From: Rhodobacterales bacterium
GTDB lineage: Bacteria > Pseudomonadota > Alphaproteobacteria > Rhodobacterales > Rhodobacteraceae
Length of the DNA: 5,879 nt
Direction: 5' to 3'
NCBI GenBank assembly: GCA_025357355.1
Contig: JANXPK010000652.1
Coordinates: 1-5,879 of the forward strand
Shown here: one piece after another, positions 1 to 5,852 of the stretch
How the letters are laid out: each line of letters begins with the position of its first letter
Position numbering within the stretch: position 1 is the stretch's first letter
Translations under genes and position numbers: made by a program
Notes under the pieces: model-generated
What the model was told of the DNA's origin: nothing
The model's database searches: none
The model's input: the letters and a program-made list of their open reading frames with translations, nothing else

Positions 1-1110
1 TTTGGCATCGCGCCGCCCCATCTCATAGATCAGCGTGTTCAGGATGCGCGCACCCGAGGCGCCAATCGGGTGGCCAATGGCAATCGCCCCACCGTTGACG
101 TTGACGATCGCCGGGTCCCAGCCCATGTCCTTGTTGACCGCACATGCCTGCGCCGCAAAAGCCTCGTTCGCCTCGACCAGATCCAGATCGGAGACTTTCC
201 AGCCCGCCTTTTCCAACGCCTTGCGGCTGGCAAAGATCGGCCCCACGCCCATGATCGACGGGTCCACTCCGGCGGTGGCATAGGATGCAATGCGCGCCAG
301 TGGCGTCAGTCCACGCTTTTCAGCCTCGGCCGCCGACATCAGCAGCACCCCCGCCGCGCCATCGTTCAGTCCGCTGGCATTGCCCGCCGTGACCGAGCCT
401 TCCTTGGTAAAGGCCGGGCGCAGTTTGGACATGCTGTCCAGCGTGGCGCCATGGCGGATGTATTCGTCCTGATCGACGGTGATGTCGCCCTTGCGGGTCT
501 TGACCACGAAGGGCACGATTTCGTCGACAAAGCGCCCGGCCTTTTGCGCGGCCTCGGCCTTGTTCTGGCTGGCGAGCGCAAAAGCGTCTTGCATATCGCG
601 GCTGATTTGCCATTGGTTGGCGACGTTTTCGGCGGTCTGACCCATGTGATAGCCGTTGAAGGCATCCCACAGACCGTCCTTGATCATGCTGTCGATGAAC
701 GACAGATCGCCCATCTTCTGCCCGGCGCGCAGATGCGCGACATGGGGCGAAAGGCTCATGCTTTCCTGACCACCGGCGACCACGATGGCGGCATCACCCA
801 ACTGGATGTGCATGGCGCCCAACGCGACGGCGCGCAGTCCCGAACCGCAGACCTGATTGATGCTCCATGCACTGGACTCTCTGGGCAGGCCGGCCTTGAT
901 ATGCGCCTGACGCGCCGGGTTCTGGCCCTGACCGGCCGTCAGCACCTGACCCAGAATGGTTTCCGACACCTCGGCCTTGTCAATGCCGGCCCGGGCGACG
1001 ACGGCTTCGATCATGGCTGAACCCAGATCATGCGCCGGTGTTGCGGCGAAAGCGCCGTTGAAGCTGCCCACGGCGGTGCGCCCCGCCGATACGATCACAA
1101 CATTGGTCAT
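1..1110 (-). CDS. phaA: Acetyl-CoA acetyltransferase (biosynthetic thiolase, PhaA/AtoB type), C-terminus cut off by window edge
   Basis: Condenses two acetyl-CoA to acetoacetyl-CoA (reversible) in the cytoplasm, the first step of polyhydroxybutyrate synthesis, also used in ketone-body metabolism. The reading frame is open for 370 codons to the left edge. It starts MTNVVIVSAGRTAVGSF and shows the thiolase motifs in order: NQVCGSGLRAV with nucleophile Cys88, GGQESMS, GYHMGQTAENVA around His155, SGLNDGAAG, NEAFAAQ near residue 315, and NVNGGAIAIGHPIGASGAR with catalytic His347. The family is about 390 residues, so roughly 20 are missing, including the second catalytic Cys in the CIGGG motif. The start at 1110 has GAGG a few bases upstream. 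Wording is closer to PhaA than to a fatty-acid-degradation FadA thiolase. The choice between phaA and atoB is inferred; a phaB gene just beyond the left edge would settle it. It lies in the same direction as the upstream EAL gene, 127 bp away. Confidence 0.93.
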   Translation of the reverse strand, partial: MTNVVIVSAGRTAVGSFNGAFAATPAHDLGSAMIEAVVARAGIDKAEVSETILGQVLTAGQGQNPARQAHIKAGLPRESSAWSINQVCGSGLRAVALGAMHIQLGDAAIVVAGGQESMSLSPHVAHLRAGQKMGDLSFIDSMIKDGLWDAFNGYHMGQTAENVANQWQISRDMQDAFALASQNKAEAAQKAGRFVDEIVPFVVKTRKGDITVDQDEYIRHGATLDSMSKLRPAFTKEGSVTAGNASGLNDGAAGVLLMSAAEAEKRGLTPLARIASYATAGVDPSIMGVGPIFASRKALEKAGWKVSDLDLVEANEAFAAQACAVNKDMGWDPAIVNVNGGAIAIGHPIGASGARILNTLIYEMGRRDAK

Positions 1111-1237
1111 GGTTCCTCGCCCCTTTGACGTGCACTGCGGCATGTCCTCGCCGCTCTGCAGCATGCCCTAGGCGGGAAAGCCTGCAAAAGCAAGATTCAG
1201 ATGCGGCTGCATGGCGGTTATGATGCCGCAGCGGGCC
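1111..1237. other. Intergenic region upstream of the thiolase gene
   Basis: The 127 bases between the stop of the EAL gene and the start of the thiolase gene contain no convincing gene. On the minus strand the thiolase Shine-Dalgarno (GAGGAA) lies next to its start. A 6-bp inverted repeat (TGCGGC at 1202-1207 with GCCGCA at 1225-1230, 17-base loop) follows the EAL stop, but no clean T-run comes after it, so it is at best a weak terminator. The thiolase promoter, if separate from the EAL gene, should be here; no clear -35/-10 pair was recognised. Confidence 0.4.
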
Positions 1238-2077
1238 TCAACCCGTCTTGGCCAGTTCGGCAGCACTCCAGTTCGGCTTGACGCTTGGCGCGCCATAAAG
1301 ATAGCCTTGCTGGCACCCGACGCCAAGCTTTCGCAGACATTCCGCCTCTTCTGGCAGTTCCACCCCGTTGGCCGCGGTGAACATCTCGAAATGACGGCCA
1401 ATTGACAGCAGCGCCTTGGTCAGCGCCTGGTTGTCGGGATCAAGGTGGATGTTGCGGATGAACTGACTGTCGATCTTCAGGATATCAAACAGGAAATCCT
1501 TGAAAAAGCGAATCGCCGTAAAGCCCGAACCAAAATCGTCCAGAGCAAAGGCCACGCCCCTGCGCTGCACCTCTTCCATGAACTTCAGCACCAGTTCCGG
1601 CACCAGCATGGCCGAGTTTTCGCTGATCTCCAGGATCAGGCGTTCGCCAACGGTGGGGTCGCGGTCCAGCCCGCGTTTGAGCGTCCACATCCAGCGCGGA
1701 TAGCCGATGGACCGCGCCGACATGTTGACCGAGACGCGCAGGAAACTGTTCCGCGCCAGTGTCGCCAAGCCAAACTCCAGCGCCGCGCAGTCAATCTCGC
1801 GACCCAGTTCCTGTCCCTCCACAGCGCCAATGAAATCGCGCGCCGGAATGATTCGCCCATTGGGTTCGGTCACGCGGATCAGCCCTTCGTAAAAGGCGAC
1901 GCGTTTGGGATCACGCGACAGCACCACTGGCTGGTAAGCCAGCCGCAAACGCCGCGTGCGCACCGCTTCGGCCACCATCGCGATGGTTTCGCGGTCGGCG
2001 ACCCCGATTGCCACGCCGAGCGGGCTGGCAATGCCGGCGTCGGCATCGATCCTGGGCTTTGCATGCGGCGGCGCCAT
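1238..2077 (-). CDS. Stand-alone EAL-domain protein (cyclic-di-GMP phosphodiesterase family), possibly inactive
   Basis: EAL domains hydrolyse cyclic di-GMP to pGpG or, when degenerate, bind it as receptors. This 279-aa cytoplasmic protein is essentially one EAL domain (about residues 30-270) after a short N-terminal tail; no GGDEF, PAS, receiver or membrane segment is seen. Family positions, with spacing matching the Pseudomonas RocR domain: Glu64 in FYEGLIRV (EGL variant), Asn118 in SVNMS, Glu150 in ILEISE, Asp180-Asp181 in LDDFGSG, Lys201 in LKID, Glu240 and Gln257 in QQGYLYG. The catalytic glutamate of the usual AEGVE motif is Asn237 here (AANGVE), so hydrolytic activity is doubtful. The frame is open to 2188, but Met at 2077 was chosen because AGGGGAG lies about 8 bases upstream and the upstream residues look like translated non-coding DNA. 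It diverges from tag and lies upstream of the thiolase gene in the same direction. Confidence 0.88.
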   Translation of the reverse strand: MAPPHAKPRIDADAGIASPLGVAIGVADRETIAMVAEAVRTRRLRLAYQPVVLSRDPKRVAFYEGLIRVTEPNGRIIPARDFIGAVEGQELGREIDCAALEFGLATLARNSFLRVSVNMSARSIGYPRWMWTLKRGLDRDPTVGERLILEISENSAMLVPELVLKFMEEVQRRGVAFALDDFGSGFTAIRFFKDFLFDILKIDSQFIRNIHLDPDNQALTKALLSIGRHFEMFTAANGVELPEEAECLRKLGVGCQQGYLYGAPSVKPNWSAAELAKTG

Positions 2078-2145
2078 GCCGGTTCTCCCCTGCTGTCTCT
2101 TCTTGGCAGGGTGAGGCCGCAAAGGTAAAAGAGCGGTGAAATCTT

Positions 2146-2162
2146 GGATTTGCCGCAAATCC
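2146..2162. promoter_or_regulatory. Perfect 17-bp palindrome in the divergent EAL/tag intergenic region
   Basis: GGATTTG and CAAATCC flank a 3-base centre (CCG), giving two perfect 7-bp half-sites 25 bases upstream of the tag start codon and about 70 bases upstream of the EAL start. Its position in the only divergent promoter-sized gap of this part of the window fits an operator for a dimeric regulator, or a hairpin in the tag leader. It is not a terminator for either gene, since both are transcribed away from it. No regulator family was recognised from the half-site. Confidence 0.4.
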
Positions 2163-2186
2163 TTGCCAGCCCTGAAAGGCCTGACC

Positions 2187-2765
2187 ATGACCGAAATGCG
2201 CTGCCCATGGTGCGAGAGCGATCCGTTGAACCGGGACTATCATGACCACGAATGGGGCGTGCCGGAATGGGATAGCCGGGCGCTGTGGGAAAAGCTGATC
2301 CTCGACGGCTTTCAGGCGGGCCTCAGCTGGATTACCATTTTGAAAAAGCGCGACAATTTCCGCGCGGCCTTTGACGGTTTTCACCCCGAGGTCGTGGCAC
2401 GCTGGGGTGAGCCAGAGGTGCTTCGCCTGCTCGCCGATCCCGGCATCATCCGTCACCGCGGCAAGATCGAAGGCGCGGTCAAAAGCGCGCGGGCCTACCT
2501 TTCGATCAGCGAAACTGAAAGTTTCTCTGACTTTGTCTGGAAACATCTGGACGGGCGTCCCCAGCAGAACCGATTTGCAATGGGAGAGATTCCGGCCCAG
2601 ACCGCCACGTCGCAGGCCATGGCCAAGGACCTCAAACGCGCGGGTTTCACCTTTTGCGGACCGACAATCACCTATGCCTTCATGCAGGCCGTCGGCATGG
2701 TCAATGACCACCTCGTCACCTGTCCCCGTCATGCCGAGGTGGCGGCCCTTGCAAGCCGCGTGTGA
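2187..2765 (+). CDS. tag: DNA-3-methyladenine glycosylase I (Tag)
   Basis: Excises 3-methyladenine from alkylated DNA, starting base-excision repair in the cytoplasm; helix-hairpin-helix superfamily, constitutive Tag type. The 192-aa product has near full family length and aligns along its whole length with E. coli Tag as recalled: CPWCESDPL, YHDHEWGVP, GLSWITILKKR, GIIRHRGKI, IPAQTATSQAMAKDLKRAGF and YAFMQAVGMVNDH. All four zinc-snap ligands are present: Cys6, His19, His175 and Cys179. Tyr18 and Trp48 match the base-stacking Tyr16 and Trp46 of E. coli. Residue 40 is Asp where E. coli has Glu38, a conservative change in the base-recognition pocket. The frame is open upstream to 2136, but Met at 2187 has AAGG 7 bases before it and gives the normal N-terminus; Met at 2196 is the alternative. 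It diverges from the EAL gene. Confidence 0.95.
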   Translation: MTEMRCPWCESDPLNRDYHDHEWGVPEWDSRALWEKLILDGFQAGLSWITILKKRDNFRAAFDGFHPEVVARWGEPEVLRLLADPGIIRHRGKIEGAVKSARAYLSISETESFSDFVWKHLDGRPQQNRFAMGEIPAQTATSQAMAKDLKRAGFTFCGPTITYAFMQAVGMVNDHLVTCPRHAEVAALASRV

Positions 2766-2912
2766 TCGGCCAATCTGGCCCCCGGGTCAGCAGTTCACCC
2801 AGGCGTCACCGGGCCAAAAGCCAGCTAAACCTGCCCGCAAGGCCGAACCCGTCTTTTCCCCGGCCCATCCGCCAAGTCGGTGACCCGCGACATCAGGGCC
2901 TGTGAGGACAAG
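2766..2912. other. Intergenic region between tag and the DUF2087 gene
   Basis: 147 bases without a gene. Directly after the tag stop there is a small perfect hairpin, GGCCA-ATC-TGGCC at 2768-2780, which also could pair in a longer form (TGGCCC 2776-2781 with GGGCCA 2811-2816). Neither is followed by a T-run, so termination is uncertain. A reading frame continuous with the DUF2087 gene extends back to a GTG at 2880, but the strong ribosome binding site GAGG (2904-2907) fits Met at 2913 instead. Confidence 0.4.
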
Positions 2913-3443
2913 ATGACCCGCACCCAACTGCCCCTCGCCATCGAGGACCTGTCCACCTTCGCCCGCGCCCTGCACCGTGAACTGCAATCGCCAGAGCCTT
3001 TGGGCCATGTCAGCCTCCTGAACCGCCTTGCCCGCAGCGCCGGTTTCCGCAACCTGCAACACCTGCGCGCCAGCGTTGAGGCCGGGGCTGCCATGGCCGC
3101 ACCCAGACCGCAGGCCGACCTTGCCCGCGTTGGTCAGGCGCTGCGCCATTTCGACGACGATGGCCGCCTCGCCAGTTGGCCCGCGCGCACCAATATCCAG
3201 CATCTCGCTCTCTGGACGCTGTGGTCACGCCTGCCGCAGCGCGTCAGCATGACCGAGCGTGAGATCAGCCAGCACCTTGACCGCTGGCACCTGTTCGGCG
3301 ATGCCGCCATCCTGCGCCGCACACTCTGCGAACTCAAACTCGTCAGCCGCACGCCCGACTGCACCGACTACCGCCGCCTCGACCAGCCGCCGCCGCCCGA
3401 GGCTGTGGCCCTTATCCGCCAGTTGCACGCCAGTCCGGCCTGA
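2913..3443 (+). CDS. DUF2087 domain protein with an extra N-terminal helical domain
   Basis: A 176-aa soluble protein of unknown function, with no signal peptide or membrane segment. Residues about 79-155 match the DUF2087 pattern as I know it: FDDDGRLASWP, a leucine-rich helix, SMTEREISQHLDRWHLFGD, then AAILRRTLCELKLVSR and a Tyr-containing end. DUF2087 is a small winged-helix-like domain often joined to ArsR-type DNA-binding domains, so a regulatory role is possible but unproven. Residues 1-60 are separate and contain PLGHVSLLNRLARSAGFRN followed by LQHLRA, which resembles the short helical domain in front of some glyoxalase-superfamily proteins (inferred, not certain). A Pro-rich linker (PPPP near 159-162) precedes the C-terminal helix. 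The start at 2913 was chosen for GAGG with 5-base spacing. It follows tag by 147 bp in the same direction and converges on the thioredoxin-like gene. Confidence 0.8.
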   Translation: MTRTQLPLAIEDLSTFARALHRELQSPEPLGHVSLLNRLARSAGFRNLQHLRASVEAGAAMAAPRPQADLARVGQALRHFDDDGRLASWPARTNIQHLALWTLWSRLPQRVSMTEREISQHLDRWHLFGDAAILRRTLCELKLVSRTPDCTDYRRLDQPPPPEAVALIRQLHASPA

Positions 3444-3479
3444 CCTTTTCATCTGTCGCCAATTATCTTCGGGGGGTTT

Positions 3480-3507
3480 GGGGGGCTGACCGCCCCCCAT
3501 TGATTTT
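3480..3507 (+). terminator. Probable rho-independent terminator of the DUF2087 gene
   Basis: GGGGGGC (3480-3486), loop TGACC, GCCCCCC (3492-3498): a perfect 7-bp G/C stem followed on the plus strand by ATTGATTTT, an imperfect T-rich tail. It lies 36 bases after the DUF2087 stop. A second G6 run at 3471-3476 could pair with the same C6 run, giving an alternative stem. On the minus strand the hairpin is followed by AAACCCCCC, so it is a poor terminator for the convergent thioredoxin-like gene unless termination there is atypical. Confidence 0.6.
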
Positions 3508-3520
3508 CCGCAGAAAAATC
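3502..3520. repeat. Small A/T inverted repeat in the convergent intergenic region
   Basis: GATTTT (3502-3507) and AAAATC (3515-3520) form a 6-bp inverted repeat around CCGCAGA. It sits between the G/C-rich hairpin and the stop codon of the thioredoxin-like gene, partly overlapping the T-rich tail of the terminator. It may be part of a composite bidirectional terminator: read on the minus strand, this stem comes first after the stop codon and the G/C stem second. Confidence 0.35.
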
Positions 3521-3526
3521 GCTGCT

Positions 3527-4057
3527 TTACGGCGCCATCAGCACGGCCAAAACCGCCTGCGCCCCCGCCGCATCCCACTCCGCCCCGCCGATCAGCCGGG
3601 CAACCTCGGCGCCAGCGGGAGAGACCACGATGGTAACCGGCAGGCCCAGCACCCCGATCTGATGGGCCAGCGCCTGATCGGGGTCGCGCCACACCACCAG
3701 ATGCGTCACTGCCGCCTGACCGATGAACTTTTCGATCGCGGGCTTCGGGTTTGGCCCCGTCGCCACCGTCACCACCGCCAGATCGGGCATCGCCACTTGC
3801 AACCGGTCCAGCGACGGCATCTCGGTCCGGCACGGCACGCACCAGGTCGCCCAGAAATTCACCACCAGCCATTTGCCCTTGTATTGGGACAGAGCTTGTG
3901 GCGCGTCGGACATATCGACCAGCCCGGCTTCGGGCAGGGCTTTGGCGTCCTCGATCACCAGCTTGCCCATGTCGCCCGTCAAAAGGGCGGGGTCCACCGT
4001 CCCGCCAAAGGCCGCATTTGCAGCCAGCAGCAAGCCCGTATAAAGCAGGTTCCGCAT
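3527..4057 (-). CDS. Exported TlpA-like thioredoxin (thiol:disulfide oxidoreductase)
   Basis: A periplasmic thioredoxin-fold protein of the TlpA/ResA group, which reduces disulfides in exported partners such as apocytochromes c or copper-site proteins. The 176-aa product starts MRNLLYTGLLLAANAAFG, a short signal peptide with probable cleavage near residues 15-18. The thioredoxin domain covers about 45-176: VVNFWATWCVPCRTEMPSL with active-site Cys73 and Cys76, VVTVATGPNP, and GVLGLPVTIVV with the cis-proline Pro140. Two Met codons are adjacent (4060 and 4057). GGAGG is too close to the first and correctly spaced for the second, so 4057 was chosen. The open frame back to 4171 lies over argH and is not credible. 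It diverges from argH with only 22 bp between start codons. The natural partner cannot be told from the sequence. Confidence 0.88.
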   Translation of the reverse strand: MRNLLYTGLLLAANAAFGGTVDPALLTGDMGKLVIEDAKALPEAGLVDMSDAPQALSQYKGKWLVVNFWATWCVPCRTEMPSLDRLQVAMPDLAVVTVATGPNPKPAIEKFIGQAAVTHLVVWRDPDQALAHQIGVLGLPVTIVVSPAGAEVARLIGGAEWDAAGAQAVLAVLMAP

Positions 4058-4079
4058 CATCCCTCCAAAGGCCTGTCCC
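4058..4079. promoter_or_regulatory. 22-bp divergent gap with back-to-back ribosome binding sites
   Basis: CCCTCC (4061-4066) is the complement of the minus-strand GGAGGG that serves the thioredoxin-like gene, and it touches AAAGG (4067-4071), the site serving argH. The gap is too short for two promoters, so each gene's promoter must lie inside the other's coding sequence, or one of them further upstream. Confidence 0.6.
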
Positions 4080-5477
4080 ATGACCGATCCCAAGACCGAC
4101 GCCAACACCATGTGGGGCGGCCGCTTTGCTTCTGGCCCGGACGCGATCATGACGGCCATCAACGCCTCCATCGGCTTTGACCAGCGGCTTTATGCCCAGG
4201 ACATCGCCGGTTCCCGCGCCCATGCCGCCATGCTTGCCGCCACCGGCATCCTCTCTCCTAACGATGCCGAGGCCATCGGCCAAGGCCTGCTCACGGTGTT
4301 GTCAGAGATCGAGACCGGCAAATTCACCTTCCGCGCCGATCTTGAAGACATCCATCTCAATGTCGAATCCCGCCTGACCGAGATCGTGGGCGAGCCCGGC
4401 AAGCGGCTGCACACCGCCCGTTCGCGCAATGATCAGGTCGCCACCGATTTCCGCCTGTGGGTGCGCGACCAATGCGACGCCGCCATCAGCAGCCTGACCG
4501 CCCTGATGCAAGCCTTTGTGGCCCAGGCCGACAAGGGCGCCGACTGGGTCATGCCCGGCTTCACCCATCTGCAAGTGGCCCAACCGGTGACCTGGGGCCA
4601 TCACATGTTGGCTTATGTCGAAATGCTTGCCCGCGACCGCTCCCGCTTTCAGGACGCCCGCAACCGCATGAACGAATGCCCGCTTGGCGCCGCCGCCCTC
4701 GCCGGCACCTCGTTTCCCATCGACCGCGCCATGACGGCGAAAGCCCTCGGCTTTGACCGCCCCACCGCCAATTCGCTCGACTCTGTCTCGGACCGCGACT
4801 TTGCCCTCGAATTCCTGTCCGCCAGCAGCATTTGCGCCATGCACTTGTCGCGCTTTGCCGAGGAACTGGTGATCTGGTCCTCGGCCCAGTTCCGCTTCGT
4901 CCGGCTGTCCGACCGCTGGACCACCGGTTCTTCGATCATGCCGCAGAAAAAGAACCCCGATGCCGCCGAACTTTTGCGCGCCAAACTCGGCCGCATCCTT
5001 GGCGCCACCGTCGCGCTGTTCACGGTGATGAAGGGTCTGGCGCTGACCTATTCCAAGGACATGCAAGAAGACAAGGAACAGCTCTTCGATGCCGCCGACA
5101 CGCTGATGCTTTCCTTGGCTGCCATGACCGGCATGGTCACCGACATGACCGCCAACCGCGACACCCTGGCCGCCGCCGCCGCCTCGGGCTTTTCCACCGC
5201 TACCGACCTTGCCGACTGGCTGGTTCGCGCCCTTGGCCTGCCGTTCCGCGAGGCGCATCACGTCACTGGCTCACTGGTCGCCCTGGCCGAGCACAAAGGC
5301 TGCGACCTGCCCGACCTGACCCTGGCCGAATTGCAAACCGCCCATTCCGGTATCACGCAGGAGGTCTATGCCGTTCTGGGCGTGCAGAACTCGGTCCGCT
5401 CGCGCATCTCCTATGGCGGAACCGCGCCGGACCTCGTCCGCGCCCAGGTCGCCCGCTGGCAAGCGACCCTGAAATGA
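4080..5477 (+). CDS. argH: Argininosuccinate lyase (ArgH)
   Basis: Splits argininosuccinate into arginine and fumarate, the last step of arginine biosynthesis; a cytoplasmic homotetramer of the fumarase/aspartase superfamily. The 465-aa product is full family length and uninterrupted. It begins with the family's MWGGRF block (residues 11-16) and shows DLEDIHLNVESRL (88-99), HTARSRNDQV (111-120), the GFTHLQVAQP block with catalytic His163, and the superfamily signature GSSIMPQKKNPD (283-294) on the flexible loop that carries the catalytic serine (Ser284 or Ser285). Lys290 and Asn292 of the signature are intact, so activity is expected. The start at 4080 has AAAGG 8 bases upstream; Met11 is an alternative but lacks such a site. 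Two small lipoprotein genes follow in the same direction, the first after 40 bases, suggesting one transcript. Confidence 0.97.
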   Translation: MTDPKTDANTMWGGRFASGPDAIMTAINASIGFDQRLYAQDIAGSRAHAAMLAATGILSPNDAEAIGQGLLTVLSEIETGKFTFRADLEDIHLNVESRLTEIVGEPGKRLHTARSRNDQVATDFRLWVRDQCDAAISSLTALMQAFVAQADKGADWVMPGFTHLQVAQPVTWGHHMLAYVEMLARDRSRFQDARNRMNECPLGAAALAGTSFPIDRAMTAKALGFDRPTANSLDSVSDRDFALEFLSASSICAMHLSRFAEELVIWSSAQFRFVRLSDRWTTGSSIMPQKKNPDAAELLRAKLGRILGATVALFTVMKGLALTYSKDMQEDKEQLFDAADTLMLSLAAMTGMVTDMTANRDTLAAAAASGFSTATDLADWLVRALGLPFREAHHVTGSLVALAEHKGCDLPDLTLAELQTAHSGITQEVYAVLGVQNSVRSRISYGGTAPDLVRAQVARWQATLK

Positions 5478-5517
5478 GCTATTCTCTGCCTATTGGTCCT
5501 GGCAAAGTGAGAGTATC

Positions 5518-5646
5518 ATGATCCGTCTTGCCCTGCTCGCCTGTATGCTCTTGTCCGCTTGTGACATGATGTATCCCGCAACCCCTGCCGCCGCACCAGC
5601 CGCCGCCGCCCCGGCTGCTCCCGCTGCCGCTGCTCCGGGTTACTAA
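5518..5646 (+). CDS. Small Ala/Pro-rich lipoprotein (42 aa)
   Basis: A very short predicted lipoprotein. MIRLALLACMLLSAC is a compact lipoprotein signal with lipobox LSAC; Cys15 would be lipid-modified and followed by Asp16 (an inner-membrane retention residue by the E. coli +2 rule, which may not apply here). The mature part is only 28 residues, DMMYPATP followed by an Ala/Pro-rich run ending APGY. No globular domain is possible, so a role as a flexible membrane-anchored peptide is inferred; specific function unknown. GTGAGAG lies 4 bases before the start, a weak ribosome binding site. It follows argH by 40 bases and is followed by a second lipoprotein start after 6 bases; its stop codon TAA is part of the next gene's AAGG site. 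Its last 7 codons are inside the large inverted repeat and recur on the minus strand at 5859-5879. Confidence 0.7.
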   Translation: MIRLALLACMLLSACDMMYPATPAAAPAAAAPAAPAAAAPGY

Positions 5647-5744
5647 GGCCTGATGATCCGTCTGGCCTGTCTTGCCCTTCTGGCCCTCGCGTCCTGCGGT
5701 GCCGCTGGCGCGCCGCAGCCGCCGTTGCCATCTGGCATGACGAT
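5626..5744 (+). repeat. Left arm of a 119-bp perfect inverted repeat
   Basis: Base-by-base comparison shows that this segment is the exact reverse complement of 5761-5879. It begins inside the 3' end of the 42-aa lipoprotein gene and ends inside the second lipoprotein gene. Confidence 0.97.
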
Positions 5745-5852
5745 TTCGGCTGTCCCCGTCATCGTCATGCCAGATGGCAACGGCGGCTGCGGCGCGCCAG
5801 CGGCACCGCAGGACGCGAGGGCCAGAAGGGCAAGACAGGCCAGACGGATCAT
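5643..5852 (-). other. Mirror-image copy of the second lipoprotein start in the right repeat arm
   Basis: The right arm of the inverted repeat encodes, on the minus strand, the same first 30 residues (MIRLACLALLALASC then GAAGAPQPPLPSGMT). Through the spacer it reads MTMTGTAEI, whereas the plus-strand version reads MTISAVPVI. GMT-TGTAEI wording looks more like the alphaproteobacterial lipoproteins I recall, so the minus-strand orientation of the spacer may be the genuine continuation. Beyond the spacer the frame again runs into antisense sequence. Bases 5859-5879 carry the last 6 codons and stop of a copy of the 42-aa lipoprotein gene. Best treated as a duplicate of the same locus, not a second gene. 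Confidence 0.55.

Noticed and set aside
70..1020. Long plus-strand open frame (316 codons) opposite the thiolase gene
   Set aside because: It is antisense to a frame with all thiolase motifs; its translation shows no family resemblance and is rich in Arg/His/Gly, as expected of antisense GC-rich DNA.
1202..1230. Inverted repeat TGCGGC...GCCGCA as terminator of the EAL gene
   Set aside because: Only 6 bp with a 17-base loop and no adjacent T-run on the minus strand.
1911..2732. Minus-strand open frame over tag and the EAL N-terminus
   Set aside because: Out of frame with the EAL gene and antisense to tag; no recognisable domain or ribosome binding site.
3471..3498. G-quadruplex from the G6 runs
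   Set aside because: Only two G-runs occur on the strand; four short runs could be counted within them, but the C6 partner makes a simple hairpin more likely.
3225..4283. Long minus-strand open frame (352 codons) spanning the convergent and divergent gaps
   Set aside because: It crosses the thioredoxin-like gene in another frame, the terminator and the argH start; Gly/Arg-rich low-complexity translation.
4302..5261. Long minus-strand open frame inside argH
   Set aside because: Antisense shadow of a complete, motif-intact argH.
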